Under the pieces are notes generated by a model. It had not been told where the DNA came from. It made no database searches and worked only from the letters and a program-made list of their open reading frames with translations. From contig JASAMV010001589.1 in assembly GCA_030248065.1 (NCBI GenBank), positions 1 through 64,000 on the forward strand: a stretch of DNA of 64,000 bases. Reading direction: 5' to 3'. This document shows positions 40,294 to 53,400 of the stretch, in pieces. The stretch comes from Rhynchonema sp. JSB1_4. Lineage: Eukaryota; Nematoda; Chromadorea; Monhysterida; Xyalidae. Made by a program: the position numbers and the translations under genes. Within the stretch, counting starts at the first letter, position 1; each line of letters opens with the position of its first letter.

Positions 40294-43244
40294 ATGTTCA
40301 GGACTAACCTTCTAGCATTTGTAACTGCGGTTGGGCTGCTGGCCGGAAAGAGCGACGCGGGTAGGCCATCGTGCATTATCAGAGCTTTCGCAATTTCATA
40401 TAATTTTATGTAATTTTCTATCTTCAGCCAGCTGCAAGGAGCAAGCGCAGGGTCACAAATATTTGGGAATAAACGGCAAGTGCTATTTCGAAGTGTCAGT
40501 GGGCACAAAATGGGCGGATGCCATGACAGCATGCAGTCGGTTAGTTACTCTATAGTCTATCACCCGCATCATGAGACTCGTGCACATTGTTTCACACAAA
40601 CGCAGCTGACGCTCTGATGAGAAGCGCACTACAGCTTGAAAGCGGTTGAAATGTTAGGCCGCATTCACAATGCAAGCGGATTAGCGGATTAGCCGATTAG
40701 CGGGCGAGATGCGCACGCTTTTGCATTCACAATGCAAAAAGCGGATTAGCGGGTTAGCGGATTAGCGGGCGAGCAACTTTTCACACCCGCTAATCCGATA
40801 ATCCGCTGCACGCGTGTGCATTCACAATGCAAAGCGGATTAGCCTGTTAGCGGATTAGCGGGTCCGCTAATCCGCTTTTCACGATTAGAACTGGTTCTAT
40901 TTTTTTTGCGGATTAGCACCGGAGGCGCACGTTCAGAAGTTTATTATTTGCCTTCAAAACATTTTCAGAGCATGAATAAAGTGTATACATTAGCAGCTTA
41001 ACCACCTGCGTTCATTGGAAACGTTTTCGTTGCAGTTTGATGTTTGGAAAAGAGATTTTTTACAACGTATGGTATCATTATCGCGTTCAGTTTCGACTCT
41101 ACACGACATGGTTGCAAAATGCTGTATTGCAAAATGTGCTTGCTGTTTTTTCGGACGGGCTTTGCATCGTGGCGAAAGTAAAGCCAGCCAGCCAGCCAGC
41201 CACTGAAGAAATAACTTGCATTTAACAATCAATGCGAGAATGCAATTCAACTCATTCACATTTTTGCCACAGCGGCCAACTACTTTTACACGGTTTCATA
41301 TGAAAACAAAAAAACTGAAAAAATAATGTAAAGTAATGTCCATGGGCGGTGTCGTATGGTCAATCCATCGGCTCATGGCACTTTTCATGCACACAGCGCA
41401 TGCAGCAGCACAAGCCTGTTTCTAAACAAAATGTACACTTTAAACGAGTGTCATATTTTGATGACCGCTTTTTAATTTATTCGGTTTTAATTAGCTGCTT
41501 GCCATAATACATTTCTGCACAGTTGCAATATTTGGGGATGTTTCAACGGATAACTGCAGAGAATAGATGCATTCATTGACGGCAGTAACGTAGCATGCAG
41601 CCTGTGTGTGCGAGTGCCATGAGCTGGTGGATTGCCTATACACGCGCCCTATTATTCAGCAGGCCAGCACGCTACCACTGCGCTTCGCAGCTCTGCATCG
41701 ATAGTGCTATAAAGCGAGTGATAAACCTAGCAGCGTGTAAACTGCAAGTCTGTGTTGCGCTAAACTGGACAGTGCAGTGCTTATGATATCACACACGCGA
41801 AGGTTTGTTCGTGCATAAAAACACTGCGTCCTGAGGCGCATGTGGTCGAAGTTTGGCTAATATTACAATGATCAACTCAAGTGGTCAAATCACTTAGTCA
41901 ACTCACAGCAGCCCAAATAAATGCGAGAAATAATACATGGCATTCGGGGTGAGTTGACGAATCTACAATGTAAGTTGACAAAGTGATTCGACCACTTGAG
42001 TTGACCACTCTAATATACGCCTATGTGTTATTCGTGCTATTTTCGTGATCGGTGTTCCTATATTTCTGTTTATTGGTTGGAAATGCTGCAATCCAATGAA
42101 ACATTCAGAATAACAACATTTGATTGATTTGTTGCGTGTAATTTGCCATTTGTTAAACAAAGAAAGACACAAACAACAAAATTTTGAAGTAAATCTACTT
42201 TTTCACCTAAACTCGGACAACGTGCATTGTGAGCGCAAACACTTTTTGCGGATTAGCGGATTAGCGGGTCTCCAATTAGCTGACCCGCTAATCCGCTTTT
42301 TCAATTTCCATTGTGAATGCAAAAGCGTGCGCGAAAAGCGGGCCCGCTAATCCGCAACCCGCTAATCCGCTAACCCGCTAATCCGCTAACCCGCTAATCC
42401 GCTGCATTGTGAATGCGGCCTTAACGACTCAGTCAACAAATTCAGGCTGTTTCACGGTCGACTGGCTTTCCTTGAGGATCAGGCAACGATGGATGAACTG
42501 AAGGCTTGGATACAACCTGATGCTCAGGTGAGGTCGGGAATACATCGCCAGAAATCATACATTGGATGAAATTCGGGTTGGAAAAAATTTTAAGCAAGTT
42601 TAAAAAATTTTTTATGAAAACATTTACAAAGTCCTAGATTCGGGGAAAATTTGATCTAATTCGAAAACGTGCAAAAACGCGAAAAAAATGCAACACTAAT
42701 TGATAAGTCACTGTTCATCTTATTCAACAATCTTATGAAGGATGTTTTTGTGATAACGGTGCGATCCTACAGTCCGAGCTTGATATGGGGCGATGACTGT
42801 TGCTCTGTGGTATGAGATACTGTATAGTTTGTGGTCCAAAAAGTAGTGAAATACACTGAATGCAGACAATAAGTTGCTGGAATACTTGTCGGGTTACTAA
42901 ATCGCTCGAATTTGGGAAAATTTTAAAAAATTCTTGGTCAACGTCAAACATTTAGTTTATTCTTGCAGCATTATTGGTACCACGTCGGTCTGCTGCAAAT
43001 TGATACGAGCAATGAGCCAGCTGGTGGTTGGGCTTGGGTGAATACCGATCACACGATGAATCATTGGGCAAAGGATGCCATTTGGTCACAAGGTGAGCCA
43101 AATAATGGCGGCGAAGGCAAGACCGAAAATTGTGGCCGGTTCGACTATCACACTCAAAGCGGCACGATGGCCCTGAATGATGGTACCTGTGAGACTGGTG
43201 CTGGGTTCATTTGCGAAACTGCTGATGGCGGGCAATCAGACTAA
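40294..43244 (+). CDS. Secreted C-type lectin
   Basis: Four exons, 40294-40360, 40428-40539, 42446-42527 and 42969-43244, together 537 bases or 178 residues with consistent phases. Signal peptide MFRTNLLAFVTAVGLLAG, then one C-type lectin domain: CKEQAQGHKYLGINGKCYF, WADAMTACSR, LAFLEDQATMDEL, WAWVNTD, SQGEPNNGG, C, then LNDGTC and FICE. The EPN motif predicts mannose-type sugar binding and Ca2+ coordination; LND stands in for the usual WND. Likely a secreted sugar-binding protein of immunity or matrix. Intron 2 is about 1.9 kb, far longer than others, because a Harbinger-like element sits in it. Confidence 0.88.
40657..42420. mobile_element. Harbinger-like element with GCGGATTAGCGG subterminal arrays
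   Basis: Ends GGCCGCATTCACAATGCA and its complement, flanked by TTA (40654-40656 and 42421-42423), as in PIF/Harbinger elements. Both ends carry many copies of GCGGATTAGCGG/GGGTTAGCGG in opposite orientations (about 40676-40880 and 42240-42415). The middle holds a TA-flanked MITE (41355-41640). No transposase. It lies in intron 2 of the lectin gene. Confidence 0.75.
41355..41640. mobile_element. MITE, TAGGCAATCC family, complete copy
   Basis: Ends TATGGTCAATCCATCGGCTC and GAGCTGGTGGATTGCCTATA, inverted over about 25 bases. A truncated copy in the other orientation is at 15047-15273. Inserted in the Harbinger-like element. Confidence 0.7.
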
Positions 43245-44430
43245 ATCACTTTTTGTATCGTAACTTATAATGTGGTTTCGTGTTTCACATATGTAGCTAT
43301 ATATAGTTATATGTGGATTATGGTCACTTAGTTATTCATCTGTTTGAACACGATTTGGTGGAATGCCACGGGACTTGGGACTATGTTCCATCGCTTTTTA
43401 TATTTTATCTCTGCTAACACAATCAAGCAAACATAATAAAGAGATACCGAGCAATGCTGTTGGATAGATCACACCTTAGCTGTACGTTGCACAAGGACAT
43501 AAAAATATAATTAGGAACATAAACTACATGACACATTTGAAATAATACGCACATCCGCAGTTTCACTGAGATTCTATCAAAATTAGCATAAAATAATACA
43601 AAAATTTAACCTTGCTGTGGATTAAGATGGGAATTCGCAACGAACAGAGCTGAGCAGTTGCAGTTTCAAGATGAAAATACCAGAAAAAGGTAGAAAATAC
43701 AGTACTATTTCCCAAAAATAAGGAAAAGATGACTCCAAATACGAAACATTTCAACATTTTTCATGCACGCACATGGACGGTTCTACTGTATCGGAGTAAG
43801 CCAGAGGGACAAAAAGTGAATCAATCTACAAATGCAATAATAATAATAATGTCATCAAATAAGAAGACGAGTTTCATATTACCATCAACATCATAAACTG
43901 TCGTTGATAAAAATATGATGGAGAACAAAACAAAATTACCGCGTCTCGTGAAAAAATTGAAAAAAATGATATTCTTTGCTACATCGTTCAGCTGAGCTGA
44001 GAGCAAAACAAGTTGGTGGATATAAGACACACTAGAAAAAACACCACAGATTGTAATTTAAATAGCAAATAAACCACAGCAGCACAGCAACTAAAAATAT
44101 ATGTAGAGTAATCTCAAAATTTCATTTCGTTACAGCTATAACATGCGTTCCAAAATACATAACGTGGGCTACGAGGGTACAAACGCGTCCAGGTAGTCAC
44201 ACAGACCACACGTCCAGGGAATCGCACGCACAAAAAGCGGAGAAGAAAACGTTTTTTGACAGCCGTTAACCAGCTGTTTTAGTCAAACGCAAACCTACAT
44301 AGGTATGTATCAAATAGTCACGCACAATCAACAAAACAATCATACAAGAAGAATTGGGCATTTGCCTGAATTTTTACATCTATGTATAGTACAGTAACGA
44401 TCCAGTTTTTACAGCAAGCTAATGCAGATT
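43245..44430. other. Intergenic, 3' flanks of two converging genes
   Basis: No gene recognised. AATAAA signals for the lectin gene lie near 43434. A short (AAT)n run sits at about 43833-43848. Confidence 0.5.
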
Positions 44431-44439
44431 TACAGTAAC

Positions 44440-47400
44440 CTAAACGGACTGTCCAGTCATAAGTGGCGCGGCGACAATACCACCGGGTCCAGCGAGCGCA
44501 GTTCGACCCATCAAGGCGTAGTCGATCTGTCTGGCTGCCTGTCTGCCTTCGTGTATCGCCCACACGACCAGCGATTGACCACGACGACAATCTGCGATGC
44601 ATCAGAATATTAGGCTATGATTCATGGACACTAACGATTGGTGCTGCACTTTTTCAGTCAGAGCCGGGGAAACGGGGAAATCTGATATTGGCACGACTTC
44701 CAGCATAATCAGAAACACCAAACACACCGTACACCTGCACAGTAACCCCATAGTCTACAGTAACCCAGCAGTACGCACCTCCAGCAGCGAACACTTTTGT
44801 GACACTCGAGTTGTACTGATCTTTCGGCGTGAGAATGTTAGATCGTGGGTCGGTCTTCAACTCCATTTGTTCGATGATCGCCTGCTCGGGGCCGAGGAAT
44901 CCCATCGCCAACAGCACCAGGTCGGCTTCCCACATTTTCTCCGAGCCCGCAACCTGAATATTTTCAATTGTATTGCAGAAACGTGACATTTCCGGCCTGA
45001 TTTCCAAGGCACCCACCTCTTGCGGTCCCATTCTGCCGGTCTTCTCGTCCTTTTTCCATTCCACATTCACCGAGCAGATGCCGCACACCTGCCCGTCGGT
45101 GTCGCCCAAGAATTTCTGAAAAAGATGAAAAACATTTTGTAATTTTTTAAAGACCGAACACGCAAATAACACATAATTTCATGTCTGAGCCAACCTTGCT
45201 TGATACGAGGTAAGATCTGGGATCCTTTCCGTCCTGCAACAATGCCGCCTCACCGTGACCGTAGTCAACACGGAATATGGTGGGCCATTCGGGCCACGGG
45301 TTGCGTTCGGCACGACTAGGGGGTGGTTGGGGCATGATCTCGAATGCCGTCACTGATTTGGCACCCTGAATGGGCAAGGGAAATGAAACGTGTAGGAATC
45401 AATCGATCAATTGAATCAGTCCATTGACCAACATGTCTCAACGCGGTGCCAATACAATCGGTCGCCGTGTCACCACCCCCAATCACGATCACATTCTTCC
45501 CCTTTGCGTGCAGCTTCTCGTGTTCAATCGTGTCACCGGACTGTTTCTTCTGCCAGGTTTCCAGGAATTCCATCGCGAAATGGATACCCTTCAGGTCGCG
45601 CCCTGAGAAAATGGGTGATATTTTCGACACGGTGTGCAGGTCAGTTGGGTGTAGAGGTCGGTGGAAAGCTCGGTCGAAAGCTCGGTCGGCGTAGCTCGGT
45701 GTAAACGTGAAACATTTCCTGTTATTAACGTGGAATGCTTCAGGTTTACACCGAGGCCTATCACACTGAGCCGACCGAGCTTTCCACCGACCTTTACACC
45801 CAACTGACCTTTACACCGTTTCGAAAATATCACCCAATCATTCATTTTTTACTTGTTTGTCTCATTTTGTTAAAATCACAAACCATCGATCGGCAGATCC
45901 CTCGGGTTGGTCGCACCCGTGCAAATACAGACAGCGTCGTTCTCCTGTGCCAACAGTTGTGCGGGCACATCTTTGCCCACAGCGACGTTCACAATGAACT
46001 TGACGCCCTCGGCTGCGAGCAGATCAACGCGACGTTGCACCACCTGAACAATATCGGCAAAATGATTGTTGACAGGGGCTAGAAAGTCATACAGGGTGAC
46101 TCAAAAGTATATACACACCTCTTTGCTGAGTTTCATTGTCGGAATACCGTATCTGAGCAGACCACCAATACGATTGTTACGTTCGTATACGACCACTGTG
46201 TGCCCGACTTTGTTCAGTTGTGCCGCGCATGCCAAACCTGTGCACGTTCGTGACAAGCATTTACCAACAAAAGAAGCTGGTCAGTTTCATAAGCAAATCT
46301 CAAATGATCCCGCGCAAAATGCTACGTGAACGTGACCAAGACAGGACCGATATCAGATCATCAAGTTCGATGCCGGCCGGAATACATAACTGACCAGCAG
46401 GTCCACTGCCAATCACCGCCACACGTTTGCCAGTTCTGAACGCTGGTGGTTGTGGTGCGACCCAGCCCTTCTCGAATGCTTTGTCAATGATGGTGCACTC
46501 AATGTTCTTGATGGTCACCGGGGGTTCGCTGATGCCAAGACAGCACGCACCCTGAATTGACAAGGTGGATTTTATATAATGTGATACATTCTTTATGGTA
46601 CGTCAAACCATGTACGCAAAGGATTTTAGAATGTGCATGCTTTCACCGTTATTATTCATCATCGTCTGCTGTCACCACAACGCAAAACCCACATTGCTTA
46701 CACATGGATTTGCACATGGTAAAGTGATATCACAAGGGATATCGCCTCTGTTATCATGCCCATCTGTGTAACCTGAGGCGTTACTTTCCACAACCACTGT
46801 TAAACGAAAGGAAACTGCACGAACCTCGCACGGTGCGGGACACACTCGCCCTGTGAATTCAGGGAAATTGTTCGTCTGCAACAGCTGTTCGAGGGCACGA
46901 CGCCAATGACCCTTGAAGACGAGGTCGTTCCACTCCGGGATGATGTTACCCAATGGACAACCGGTGTCGCCTTGACAGAACGGCACACCACAGTCCATGC
47001 AACTGCAATATGATGTGGACTGGCTGATGTTTCACAAATCGTGCACTGGGTTAGGTTTATGCTTGTTCCTGTCTGTAACGGTGCTTTCTGGACAAGCAAG
47101 TTTTCCGTAAAAGTTTCCACACCACTGAAAGGGACTGTAATCCAGTGATTGCACTGATGAAGTTGACTGGTTGATGTTTCACAAAATGGTTGATGATAGA
47201 GTAACATCTGCTGTCACCCCCTTACCGTGCAGCCTGCACCCTGAGTCCGTCCCTGACTTCTTTGAACGCGTAGACCTCATTCCAATCCTTCACTCGCTCA
47301 TCGACCTTGCGATAGAGCACCTGTTGGCGCGCGTATTTCATGAAACCCCTGAAAGTTTGGATCCGTTCAACTTTTTGTTACCAACCAGGAATATCTCTCT

Positions 47401-50400
47401 CCGATTCTATTTCGCACACTCACCGCACTTTATCGAGTTCGACCTCCTTCGGTTTCGGTTCGGGTATGAGCGCCTCGATGTCAACTGCACGCATCGACCT
47501 GAGATTGTGATTAATAGCTGGTATGTATGTTGATCGCACAACCGGGGTATTTTCCGTGCGTCCTTGAACTAAAAGTGTTACAGTGTGACCCAAAAGTATC
47601 ACCGCACCGTTGTTTCGGCGGCAACAGCCTTGGCGGTCGATGCACTGACTTTTGTATCGGATCACCGTTGGTCGACTCGTATCCCTCCGAGTCTGAGTCC
47701 GAACCAGCGTCGTATGTCGCCACCTGCGCAGACAGGAAAGTGACGTTGTTTAACTTTTAGTTTGTTTCCAATGTTGTACAGAAGGTAGTAGGCGATTTGT
47801 TAGCATACGGATCTCTTTTTAGATCCTAGCGCTTAACAAATCTCCTAGAGCGATTTCAGTCTTGGTGATTGGTCCAGTCACCTTAATCTTTTTGCACCAT
47901 ATTTATTGACGTCACTAATTTCGACCAGCATAAAAGTTCATTGTCACCTGTGTGGGAACTTTTGCGCATTAATGACACCAGTAATCCTTGAAACATCTTT
48001 TATTTAAAAAGTCACGTGATCCGACGTGAGGCAAAAAAACGGGACCGAACCAATCCCCAAATTTGAGATATCGCCACGGATAACTGCTGAACAACATTTG
48101 CGTCCTCAACGCCAGTCATGCATACAAGCACGTGAAAATTTCACTTGTGAGTTGAAAACTTTAAAAAACGTTCCACAAATGAAAAATAGCAATATCACAG
48201 GCGGCACAACACGGTTTTAGAAAAAATAATTATGAGAAATTAAAGAGGCTTCACACAGTAGCCTTGAAACATCAGGCGCTCGATGCGAACAAAAGTCAAA
48301 CATTTTTGGGAATAAACACGGCCGGGTGCACACGGAGTCAGCATTTGAGGTTTGCACACACGGTCCCAAAACTACGAGAACCTCAAATCAAAGCTTTCAA
48401 AGACACATTCAAACTTTACGTACGGGCTGTTCGATCTAGAAAAAACGATAATAATTTTTGATGGAAGATTATTACTTGTCATTGAGAAGCCAGGAGTGCG
48501 GAAACGGTTTGATACAGCAGAACTTAAAAATATGAGAAGCCATTTTTAATCGGCCTTATTTTGCTAAAAAAACGTAAGATTATGGCTTGGAAGTTCGAAA
48601 TAAACTTTGACGTGTGGTTATTTGTATTATTTGTAGCAAAGGTTCGATTTTTGAAAAAAAGGTCCAGGTTTCGGCCAGGTTTTCAAAAACTATAGCCAAG
48701 ACAATTACGTTTCTAAAACCCGGCCAATGTTCTTCACATCCATTCATTCATAACAAGGACACATAGCATTCTCTGAACATGTCTATGCTTGTCTCTGTAC
48801 CTCTGGTTCAGTGTTAAACTCAACCGTCAACTGCCTCTCGTGTAGATGGTGGTGATGCACCAACACCTGACAAAGTTGAATAAAAATTGAAGGAAAATAA
48901 TTGTGAAAATCAACCCACTCGTTCCGCACGTTTCCGCTCCGACTCACTAATGGATCGTAGCAGCACCTAAGAAAATGGAATTCACAAAGTTTCATGTACT
49001 TTTTATCTATTCTGTTCATGAAATAATAATGCTTTTCGCATGCGCTAAACTAAAGAAATTGGGAAGCTTGGGATGACGCACACACTCTCGCGGCTCGCTT
49101 GTTGCAAGCCTCAACGATTGTGTCTTCTCATCGTGCAATAATTACCGAACGCTTTCCACCTCCGGTCCCGTTGACAAAGCAAAATCGACTAAAATCTGTG
49201 GAGAACTCATACATACGTGGGATAAAATGGCCCAAAAGTATAGGTAGAGCTAAATCATCTTTCTGCTGTTGAACCCTGATTGAACCGATGACTAAAAACC
49301 TTCGAGGAAAGAATGTTTGACTTGACTGGAAAGGTTCTTCGCAACCACCCTATCGACAACCAACCCGACCGATTGCATGGTGTGCGCGGGTGTGTCCTGC
49401 ATGATGTCCTCCGGGTAGAACTCCTCCCCCTCCACCACATCCACTGTGGTCGTGCGTTTCTCGGCTTCGGCACGTTTCGACTCCGTCAACTCTTCTTCTG
49501 CCTTCATCTCGGCCAAGGCGCGCTTGTATTCCGTTGGGAACACCTGGGGATATCGTGCCCATATTAGGGATCAAACTTGTGTTTGGACAAAGGAGTCATT
49601 GCTGAGACCGATCAGTCCGATTTTCACAGATCCGTATACCAGGACAACGTCAGTGGCAATGCACCAGATGCAGCCATGTGGCCACAAAAAGACATTTTGG
49701 ACGCTCTATCGATCATCAATTTATGGTTATAATATCCAATTTGCAACAGTGTTGTTCTCCATTACCATCTTTGCTCAACAAACAGAAAATTCCATGCCAT
49801 AATGATTGCCATCATGCACATCCCACGCCCCATAAATTTGAAAAAAGTAAAAGGCTGATCCCGCCACAAACTGCCTTCCCTTCCCAACCTTAACGAACGC
49901 GGGCAGCACTTTGTCCCATTCATTCAATATTCTCAACGCCAAATCCGACCCCGTTTTTTGTTGGTAATCGGTGATCGTGGCCAAGAGGAATGATCGATCC
50001 TCCTCCAGCTCGATTTTCTCCAAATCCACCGTGCCCGCGTTGCAGAACGTTTCGAAAATGCCGAGTCTGAAATATTTAAATGTTTTCTATATGTTTTTGA
50101 ATATCATATTGTTTCAAATTTCCAGCGGGATCGTGATGGGAATGATAACACAGTGACGTTACAGAACCTCGATGACCATTTCTCCATTTGGAACTCACGA
50201 TTTTGCAAATCAGCATACTAAATAATTTTAATTGATTACTTGTACCTGTCAAACACATACGCGATGCCACCCGACATGCCAGCAGCAAAGTTACGCCCGA
50301 CCGGGCCCAGAATGATCACACGTCCACCAGTCATGTATTCGCAACCGTGGTCGCCAACACCCTGCAAAAATGGCACTGGTTGGGTTCCAAATTATGTCAC

Positions 50401-53400
50401 AAGAGGTGACGGTTGAGGCCTGCTTACATTCCGTTCTCTCTATGGTTCCACTTGAGTGCTGTTGTGGTCGTGGTTCTCAGGCTAACCCCATAATTGAGTG
50501 GTACCTAATCTCCATTGTTATGAATTGGTGACCAAAATAACAGTTCCCAATCATGTCACTACAAAGAGAGAGATTGTGTTTTGAAACATCACCTCAATAA
50601 CGGCTGTTGCACCCGAGTTTCGCACACAGAATCGTTCAGCAGCTACGCCATGGAAGTACGCCCGACCGGACGTGGCACCGTAGAGGGCGACATTGCCGAT
50701 AATGATGTTGGTCGATGGGCAGAAGTCGGCGTGACGACCCTCGGGGGGCTTGATCAGGATCTTGCCACCGGATAGACCCTGAAATACACATAACTTGAAT
50801 TATAGGGCAATGCTAGACAATTATTTTCGTCTTACCTTTCCCACGTAGTCGTTAGCGTCGCCCTCCAATTCCACGGTGACACCTTTGGCCAAGAACGCAC
50901 AGAAACTCTGGCCGGCGTTGCCCTTTAGTTTGATTATGATACTGTCGTCGGGCAGTCCCTTCTCTTGGTAGCGACTGAAAATACTTTTATACTACATCCA
51001 ATTTTCAAAAGAAAAAATTTTGAGAAAATTAATTTTTGACGAACGTTGAAATTTCGTAACTCAATGTGGCGCCGAATGTTCGATCGTGGTTCTCGATGGG
51101 CAACTCAACGGTCACCTGGCCACTGCCGGTTTCCAGCACTGATTTGGCTTGTTCGATAACCTGCGTGTCGGTGAGAAGAATTGGCGATGTGGTTTGCTTC
51201 AGATAAATTGTTTTCCACTTTTGTTAGTACTTTGTGGCGGACAGGACAGCTACACCAGAGACCACTGTTGGTTTAAGAAGTTCCTTTGAAGAAAACGCGC
51301 CTCTTATTCGCCAGCGCTGTTTTATGCCGTCCATGTACCCACACATACATCTTGTTATCATAGGTTTATTTCCCAAGTATACCGTAGAACCAAAAAAGTT
51401 CTCCAACCTTGTAATCAGGTCGTTTCTCCAAGTCAAAGTCCTGTTTCACGGATCCACCCAGAATGGATGTGTTTGGGTACAGATGACTTGCGTTGCGCAA
51501 CAACGGCTCAAACTCCAACATGACCGCTTTCGAATTCATTGGGTTCGGATTGGCGTAAAGCAGATCGGTGCGGCCGATGGCCTCTTGCAACGAACGCAGA
51601 CCCAATTTGGCCAGGAAATAGCGCACCTGAACACATTTTGGGGAATGATTTGTTGATGTTGTGTGTATGTTATGCCTGAATCTGTCATGTCGCACCTCTT
51701 CAGCCACCATGAACATGTAATTTACGATATGCTCGGGTTTTCCTTCGAATTTCTTACGCAGCTCCGGATCTTGCGTTGCGATACCGACCTAAATAATAAT
51801 AATTGTACAATAAAGACTTCATTGCCGATGTTTCAGTTTTCGTTCGCACAGAACTGGAAAAACACAAACTGTCAAACCGGACAGGTGTTGAGATGACATT
51901 TGCGCATCATGGTGCATCCGAGTGCGATCAACGGTGCTGTCGACATACCGAACTCATCAGCGCCCAGCAATGCAGCGATCACAACGTCGCGACCTGCACT
52001 AAGTGAAACATCATGTGTACAAGTGCGCCTGATTCACCAAGGACAGTGCTGTTTCAAGGACTTGATTGCACAACTGACCACTTCTGATCTGGCCGTCAGC
52101 CTGTACGACCACACGTGACCGTAGATTGTTCATTGTGAGAACGTGATGCGTTTCGGCGATACCCAGCTCCCACGGCAGACCTGCGAGACAGAACAATTAA
52201 TGTTTTGTAAAAAAAAATTAGAAAAGTAAATAGAATTATTTCAAAGTATTACAAACTGACCGGCATGTTTGATGCCAGTCCAACTGCTGGCGCCCGTCCC
52301 GCCGTCGTGTCCGCTGATCGTGATGTGCTCGGCCTTGCCCTGTAGGTTCGGGCAAAATAATGTGTAAATTATCCAGATTTTCCCTTCATTGATTGCCCAC
52401 CTTTGCGACTCCACTGGCGATAATCCCCACACCGGCTTCAGACACCAGTTTGACGCTGATACGAGCTTTGGGATTGGAACACTTCAGGTCGTAAATCAGC
52501 TGAAGTTGAAAAAAATTTCGATATTTAATCGAAATTATAGCAAAAAATAGTGAATATTACACCAAAGTAACCTGAGCCAAATCCTCAATGCTGTAGATGT
52601 CGTGATGTGGAGGCGGAGAGATGAGACCGACCAACGGTGTTGAATTACGGGTTGATGCAATGTCCTTGGTCACCTGGATTTTGAGAATATTCAAAAAACC
52701 CACAATCATGAAAAAAACGGTCAGATATCAACAGCAATATACCCAATTCCATACTGACCTTGTATCCAGGCAGTTCGCCACCTTCGCCTGGCTTGGCGCC
52801 CTGTGCCATTTTGATCTGCAGTTCATCGGCATGGGCCAGGTACGATGATGTCACACCGAAACGACCACTGGCCACCTTGATGATTCAGGGAAAAGTGGTT
52901 TGATGATTAACCAATCAATCAACTGACCAATCACCTGTTTGATCGCTGATCGCATATTATTCTCAGGCGTCTGTTTTTCGTTGTATCGTTCCGGTTTCTC
53001 CCCACCCTCGCCCGTGTTCGACTTGGCGCCAATTCGATTCATAGCGATCGCCAACGTTGTGTGTGCTTCCCATGAGATCGAACCGAAACTCATTGCACCT
53101 GTGTGAGTGTAATTGGTTGAGAATAAAGTGGAACACGTTTAAATTTATGGTAGGGATGATCTCAAAATAGTCGGCATACTAATACGCCTAACAAATCTCA
53201 AATCCCCCCAACCAGTGACAAATCGTTTGACAATGGTGGCAGCTGATTCGACCTCATCGACAGGTATGATTAACGAGGGTGCAGTCTTGATCTCCAGCTG
53301 TCCTCTCAATGTGCACCAGCGATTGGCCAGAGTCGATGCCTCAGCGAACTCTTGGTATGATTTGCTGTCGTTTAGGCGCGCCGCTGCCTAACAATTTGGG

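Noticed and set aside
40670..42415. CRISPR-like array of GCGGATTAGCGG units
   Set aside because: Units are nearly contiguous with no unique spacers, are inverted at the two ends, and belong to the termini of a DNA transposon in a eukaryotic intron.
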